A DNA stretch of 19,922 bases from Bacteroidales bacterium (GTDB lineage: Bacteria; Bacteroidota; Bacteroidia; Bacteroidales; Azobacteroidaceae), in contig JAJBTS010000024.1 in the NCBI GenBank assembly GCA_020860885.1, positions 1 to 19,922 on the forward strand. The letters run 5' to 3'. How positions within the stretch are numbered: position 1 is the first letter of the stretch; every line of letters starts with the position of its first letter. Made by a program: the position numbers and the translations under genes. Under the pieces are notes generated by a model. The model did no database searches. It was not told the DNA's origin and worked only from the letters and a program-made list of their open reading frames with translations. Below, piece by piece: positions 15,571 through 19,922 of the stretch.

Positions 15571-17772
15571 TTATAGCGTTAATTTTACGATTTTCATGGC
15601 ATTGTCTGTTTCAATTTTAATAATATAAATCCCTGTAGTCAATTTGTGGTCCATACACAAGATGCGATAACTTCTGTGCCCTAAAAGATCTTTTACCAGT
15701 GTATGTCCTAAAAGGTTATAAACGGTAACAGTTGCAGCAGGATTAAAGATATCTTCTGTTTTATCGGTTTCTACTATAGAAGTAAATTCCGGTACGATTT
15801 TTATGGAATTAACGATCCAGTTAGGGTCTGTACCATGTATTGAAAATTCAAAGTTCATCTGATTATTCTCAATTGTCGCTTTATGTTCTGTAGTTTTGAA
15901 TTGATTTTTCTGGCAGGTAATTCCGGAAGCAATCACTTCATCGTTTAGTTTTATCTGCATATTATCATGCATGTAATCGGTATCACCTTGCAGAATGCTT
16001 ATATTATAATCTCCATTTTCCACATATACTACAAATGAGGCCGGTTGAGAAAACAGGTTGAAATCTTTCTTTTCACTATCCGAAATGTTTGTTCTGTCTC
16101 TCGACATTACAGGAGACAACCATCCGTAGGAACCCTTCAATAATGTAGACTCTGTTATCCGGATAGCTCCCTCAGCAAGAGAAGATTTATCTGTTCCGAA
16201 ATCAAAAAAAGCTTCCTTCAGATATTCTCTTTCATTAACAATCAACTTACAGGTTGCTGTTTTATTATTTACTGTTTTGGCTACTATCTCTGTTTCTCCG
16301 AGCGATAAGGCAGTAATAATTCCATTTTCTACAGTCGCAATACTTTCATCCGAAGAAGACCATACCAGTTCATTATTGGAGATTATCGGATCAAAACTTA
16401 CTCTTAGCGTTTCCGTATCCCCTACTGTCAGAACTAAATCCTCTTCATTGAATTCAATACTCTTAATATCGTCCGTCTTAGAACTCATCTGAAAAACGAG
16501 AGATGTCTTAAAGTCTTTATAATAATAACCATATTTTCCCCTCATCCAAAGCACATCAAAATAGCCTTCTTTATGATTCCGGGGAACGATAGGACGAACA
16601 TTTACTATATCTTCCGAAGTATTTTCCGTAACAGGAGTTATATTCCAGGTTTCACCTTTATCTTCTGTCTCATATTTGAAGATCTCAAATACTCCATCCA
16701 CTTGTTTGGATAAATAGATGGTCCAGGGATCTTGATGATCCATAGACAAACCTCCGGAATAGTGAGGTTCACGTTCTGTGGATGCAGCGGGAGTCTGAGG
16801 GAACCACTTACCAGATTTGACAATCTCCTTGTTTATCCATTTTTCCCCATCCCAATAAGCATAATTGTAACGATGATCGGATTCGGTAGGAAAAGAAGCG
16901 TATACCATTACAGGATTTTGAGTTTCCGGATCAATAGTGATATCCCAGATCCATGATCTGCCATTATCTATTCCATTGTATGCTATTTCAGCTTCACTAT
17001 TTGCGCCTGTATTGTCGCCCAGATCGATTCCGGTAGTAAATTCTTTAATAAGAGTTCCATCTGCTTTGTAGAATTTATTGTCTTTTAAACGGAAGTAAAA
17101 TATTTTATTCTGAGCTTCATTCCGTGGATGTCCTGTCGTTACTGCTATATGGATACTTCCATCCTGACTTTGACAATAACGTGCATAAGGGCGTGCACCA
17201 CCATTCAATACCAGTTGTTTTACATCCGGGAAAGTTTGTCCGTTATCGGTAGAAACAGCTATAGTCGGATGCCAGTTAACACCCCGGTATAACAGACAAA
17301 TAGAATCTCCTACCTGAAAGGGATTGGGATAACTTACATTACTACCCCAGGTATAAGCCGAACTGAAAGAAGTAATATCTTCCGGATTTGTGGATATAAC
17401 CCTTCGCATCGGGCCCGAGGCCTGGTGCATAGAATAAAATACAATAATACGTCCGTCTTCTCTTATCAATAAAGCCGGAACATCGTGGTCATCAATTTCA
17501 AAGTTAGCATGTATTATTTTTTCGATATACTCTCCCGTTTCATGATTGTAAGAGGCAATCATTATATCTCCCTGACTGTTTACCCATGTAAAATAGGTTT
17601 GTTCCTTTTCTCCTTTGTGATATACGGCACGCGGATCCGCAAACCAGCACCAGGCACCATCCTGCGTTAATGTAAGATAATCATCAACCGGATTACTGGC
17701 GAATATACTGGTTCCTAATCCAAGTATAGCCAGAAGCAACATGCAAATTTTCCGAAAATATTGTTTTTCCAT
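15571..17772 (-). CDS. BNR_4 beta-propeller protein with Big_2, galactose-binding and T9SS domains; possible lyase
   Basis: A 733-residue protein. Signal peptide 1-25 (cleavage near IFA-SN); BNR_4-type seven-bladed propeller about 30-425, beginning DGAWCWFADPRA and containing two Asp-box-like segments (STDNGQTF, EDKGETWN); Big_2 domain about 437-513; a galactose-binding-like domain about 520-662 (FFDFGTDKSSLAEG, YGW, GDTDYMHDNM, WIVNSIKI) of the kind fused to pectin- and agar-degrading enzymes; a short T9SS sorting domain from about 675 to 733 lacking a clear YPNP strand but ending GIYIIKIE...IVKLTL. BNR_4 proteins include propeller-type lyases, so a polysaccharide lyase role is plausible. 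His96 (DDHDVPAL) and His116 (SMHQASG) are candidate active-site residues. A purely binding or hydrolase role is also possible. It sits between the calcineurin-like and GH95 genes with gaps of 20 and 9 bases. Confidence 0.75.
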   Translation of the reverse strand: MEKQYFRKICMLLLAILGLGTSIFASNPVDDYLTLTQDGAWCWFADPRAVYHKGEKEQTYFTWVNSQGDIMIASYNHETGEYIEKIIHANFEIDDHDVPALLIREDGRIIVFYSMHQASGPMRRVISTNPEDITSFSSAYTWGSNVSYPNPFQVGDSICLLYRGVNWHPTIAVSTDNGQTFPDVKQLVLNGGARPYARYCQSQDGSIHIAVTTGHPRNEAQNKIFYFRLKDNKFYKADGTLIKEFTTGIDLGDNTGANSEAEIAYNGIDNGRSWIWDITIDPETQNPVMVYASFPTESDHRYNYAYWDGEKWINKEIVKSGKWFPQTPAASTEREPHYSGGLSMDHQDPWTIYLSKQVDGVFEIFKYETEDKGETWNITPVTENTSEDIVNVRPIVPRNHKEGYFDVLWMRGKYGYYYKDFKTSLVFQMSSKTDDIKSIEFNEEDLVLTVGDTETLRVSFDPIISNNELVWSSSDESIATVENGIITALSLGETEIVAKTVNNKTATCKLIVNEREYLKEAFFDFGTDKSSLAEGAIRITESTLLKGSYGWLSPVMSRDRTNISDSEKKDFNLFSQPASFVVYVENGDYNISILQGDTDYMHDNMQIKLNDEVIASGITCQKNQFKTTEHKATIENNQMNFEFSIHGTDPNWIVNSIKIVPEFTSIVETDKTEDIFNPAATVTVYNLLGHTLVKDLLGHRSYRILCMDHKLTTGIYIIKIETDNAMKIVKLTL

Positions 17773-17792
17773 GGTAGATATTTTTTTATTTA

Positions 17793-19922
17793 TTACTTAT
17801 TTTGATACAAAAGATAGACTTCATCGGCAGAAAGAGGCTTACTATACATTCTGGCAATCACTACATCCCCATCTAAAGACAATTGAACATTCCCGGAAGG
17901 TTGTGTATCTCCACCTATACAAAACCAACGGGAGTCTAATCTTTCCGGCATCAGGAGTTCTCCGGGAGCATCCGTTTCTCCGGCTTTTTTCCCATTGACA
18001 TATATACTCATAGTAACATTCTCCTTATCATATATAGCTGCAACATGATAGTACTCTCCCGGTTCGATAAACACGGCACTTTTAGCTTTCTTGTATTTAT
18101 CATCCAGATAAGCCCAAAACTCAATCTGCCCGCCTTCTTCGTGTTCGATTCCCAATCCTTCCCATTCTTTCCCGCTTAACGGCGCCGAATTCCGCACACT
18201 ATTGGACATATATATGGTTTCCAGAGTAAATCCATTTGAGATAGCTTCTTTTATCGGTTGATTGTTTGTATAATCGACCTTATAAAAAGAAGTCCGGTTG
18301 CTTTGAAAGCGAGCTGCATACCTCTTATATTCCTCATTATAATATGTATTCGGCAATGTAGCTCCCGCACTTACAGAAACTTGATTTGCAGAAACATCCT
18401 TTGCAGCTCCTTCTTTTCCAAACTCTATATCGAATAAATCAGCTATCGGAACCGGAATATCATCCCTAGGGATGAACGGCTGAACGCTAAAAGATTCACT
18501 TACCAAAGGTTCGGAAGTATTATTGTATGAATCAACTGCCCGTATCTCGGCCCGGAGAGGAATATTTTCCGGTAAACCCAGTAATTTAACAGTAAACTCT
18601 ATAGGTGCTGCACTATTCAAGTAGAATTGAGAAAACCGGGTATTTTGGAATATGACTTTTTCATCACTCAGAACTTCAATAATATAGTGATGTACGATTT
18701 CATCGTCTTGTCCGATAGGATATGTAACTGCGTAATCTCCATCTTCCAGCATATGGACTACCGCCGTATCTTTGTCTGAAAAGTAAGGAGAATCCCCTCC
18801 TGTCCTGTTTGCATATATAAAATTGGTTCCATCATGAGGAGCTTTGATGGTCCATCTAGGCAAAATTTCTTCATCCCTGAAAGTGTCCCACCGTTCAATT
18901 TCAATATCTCCGTCTTTAAGCACACTAACAATTAATCCCTCGGATACATTCCGGTATCCGGGAGGATACATTCCTTCGGTATAACCATATTCAATCTGAC
19001 TATGGATTCCACTGCCAATATTTACAGAGGTAAATACACCCTGATGGATAGAACGGGGATCTCCCAAAGGGAAATTAGTATGTCCGGAAAAAGCTATCAG
19101 ATTCGGAAATTGAGTCAATATAGGAGCGAGAATTTCAGATCCAAGATTTGACAATTTCTTTTCTGTTCCATAATAAGTATCCGACATCCCTATATGAGTG
19201 AAAAAGAATATAGGTTTATCCGGATATTCCTTCTTTGCATCCTGAAGGCTTTTCAACAAAAAATCTTTATCTTCCTGTGTAAAACGGTCGGTATATATTC
19301 CCGTCATACTCAAGGTAACGAACGGATAACCTTTAATTGTAAAAGATTGATGAATGGGTTGACCTGTCTCGCTTGTAAAAGTTGACTCACCTCCTTGTAG
19401 AAAATGATCTGTATTTCCCATCATAAAATAAATAGGAATATCCGGTGATACTATGGAATCAAATATATTTTTTAACTCTTCATATTGGGCGGTAGCACCT
19501 CTTCCGGTCAGATCTCCAACAACAAATACAGCATCAATAGATTTAGAAGTATGGAGCAAATTAGTCAATTTTCTTAATAATTTATCTTTAGCATCTGCCC
19601 TTCCCATCGTAATATCAGAGATTACAACAAACCGGGGAAGGCTCTCTGTCTGGATAACAGGAACTTCCAGCCCTCTATTCTCATCATCTCTATCCATATA
19701 GATAATTATTTTTCCTTCTCTCCTTACTTGGTCTGTGGATAATTTATCTATATGAAAACGATAAATATCCGGATTGCTATTTTGCGATAGCAATCCGGAT
19801 TCTTGAATCCATTCCGGTAAATCAAATCGAAGAGGTATGTTCGATACGATATTCATTGTAAGTTCTAATTCATCTGAGATATAAATTGTATCCTGCCTGG
19901 TTAAAATCCCGGGATTATGTCC
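17793..19922 (-). CDS. Calcineurin-like phosphoesterase domain protein with C-terminal LamG-like domain, 5' end outside window
   Basis: The frame is open to the window edge (the edge residues read GHNPGILTRQ), so the true start and any signal peptide are not visible; the first ATG inside is at 19856 and would give 687 residues. Counting from that Met, a metallophosphoesterase domain lies at about 74-300: VISDITMG (78-85), VVGDLTGRG (112-120), MMGNTDHF (145-152), FTHIG (219-223) and FSGHTNF (256-262). A middle beta-rich region follows, and about 505-687 is a LamG/concanavalin-like domain (GFTLETIYMS, HVAAIYDKENVTMSIYVNGKKAGE, DGDVVIARMYSKPLSADEVYLLY). Three His usually present in this family are replaced (DIT, GNTD, GHTN), so phosphatase activity is uncertain. 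No sorting domain is present. It is the first visible gene of the operon and ends 20 bases before the propeller gene. Confidence 0.8.
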   Translation of the reverse strand, partial: GHNPGILTRQDTIYISDELELTMNIVSNIPLRFDLPEWIQESGLLSQNSNPDIYRFHIDKLSTDQVRREGKIIIYMDRDDENRGLEVPVIQTESLPRFVVISDITMGRADAKDKLLRKLTNLLHTSKSIDAVFVVGDLTGRGATAQYEELKNIFDSIVSPDIPIYFMMGNTDHFLQGGESTFTSETGQPIHQSFTIKGYPFVTLSMTGIYTDRFTQEDKDFLLKSLQDAKKEYPDKPIFFFTHIGMSDTYYGTEKKLSNLGSEILAPILTQFPNLIAFSGHTNFPLGDPRSIHQGVFTSVNIGSGIHSQIEYGYTEGMYPPGYRNVSEGLIVSVLKDGDIEIERWDTFRDEEILPRWTIKAPHDGTNFIYANRTGGDSPYFSDKDTAVVHMLEDGDYAVTYPIGQDDEIVHHYIIEVLSDEKVIFQNTRFSQFYLNSAAPIEFTVKLLGLPENIPLRAEIRAVDSYNNTSEPLVSESFSVQPFIPRDDIPVPIADLFDIEFGKEGAAKDVSANQVSVSAGATLPNTYYNEEYKRYAARFQSNRTSFYKVDYTNNQPIKEAISNGFTLETIYMSNSVRNSAPLSGKEWEGLGIEHEEGGQIEFWAYLDDKYKKAKSAVFIEPGEYYHVAAIYDKENVTMSIYVNGKKAGETDAPGELLMPERLDSRWFCIGGDTQPSGNVQLSLDGDVVIARMYSKPLSADEVYLLYQNK
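19767..19800. repeat. Perfect 14-bp inverted repeat inside the calcineurin-like gene
   Basis: ATCCGGATTGCTAT (19767-19780) is repeated as its exact reverse complement at 19787-19800, with the 6-base loop TTTGCG. Each arm also carries the self-complementary octamer ATCCGGAT. It is translated as SGLLSQNSNPDI, so it does not break the frame. Confidence 0.85.

Noticed and set aside
17793..19922. Mobile element end suggested by the 14-bp inverted repeat
   Set aside because: The repeat is a close hairpin rather than distant terminal repeats; no transposase, target duplication or frame break accompanies it.
1..19922. CRISPR array, tRNA, rRNA, prophage or integrative element
   Set aside because: No regularly spaced repeats, cloverleaf or rRNA-like stretches, integrase or phage genes were found. 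Nearly all sequence is coding, with short gaps.

Overview
The window looks like chromosomal DNA of a Bacteroidota bacterium, probably of the order Bacteroidales. The evidence is: C-terminal type IX secretion (T9SS) sorting domains of the YPNP...KLIVK kind on several proteins; lipoproteins with a Cys lipobox; A/T-rich start regions without clear Shine-Dalgarno sequences; a Bacteroidetes-type promoter (TAnnTTTG -7 box with an upstream TTG-type box) in front of one gene; and moderately low G+C. I cannot name the genus.

Left part, 1-5154. An N-acetylhexosamine 1-kinase-like gene (16-1092, +) ends in a strong hairpin terminator. Two lipoprotein phosphatase genes follow in a tight pair: a PPP/Shelph-like metallophosphoesterase and an NPP-like alkaline phosphatase-superfamily protein. 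They converge on an exported Mn-type superoxide dismutase (3340-4032, -) across a bidirectional terminator. Beyond it is a YghZ-type aldo/keto reductase (4162-5154, -) with a recognisable promoter.

Right part, 5299-19922, all on the minus strand, is one compact operon read from right to left, with gaps of about 10-35 bases. It encodes a calcineurin-like protein with a C-terminal LamG-like domain (cut by the window edge), a BNR_4 beta-propeller protein, a GH95-type glycosidase, a DUF4861-GH88/105 fusion, and a PL8 polysaccharide lyase. All five carry non-catalytic modules (LamG, Big_2, galactose-binding, CBM96/DNRLRE, SbsA-like Ig, F5/8C). Four of the five have or had a T9SS sorting domain, so they were built to be secreted or surface-attached. 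Together they look like a set for cutting a uronic-acid polysaccharide: PL8 and possibly the propeller protein cut the chain, GH105 removes the unsaturated uronic acid, and GH95 removes alpha-linked fucose or galactose. A strong terminator follows PL8. No SusC/SusD pair, sulfatase or regulator is present in the window.

The most striking result is that two adjacent operon genes carry in-frame nonsense codons. The DUF4861-GH105 gene is split by TAG at 10660-10662 inside its conserved WWW-I-D motif. The GH95 gene stops at 12253-12255 just before the last 25 residues of its sorting domain, which are still perfectly readable in the same frame. Each can be explained by a single substitution. The calcineurin-like protein also lacks three usual active-site histidines, and its coding sequence contains a perfect 14-bp inverted repeat. 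No RNA genes, CRISPR array or insertion sequence were seen.
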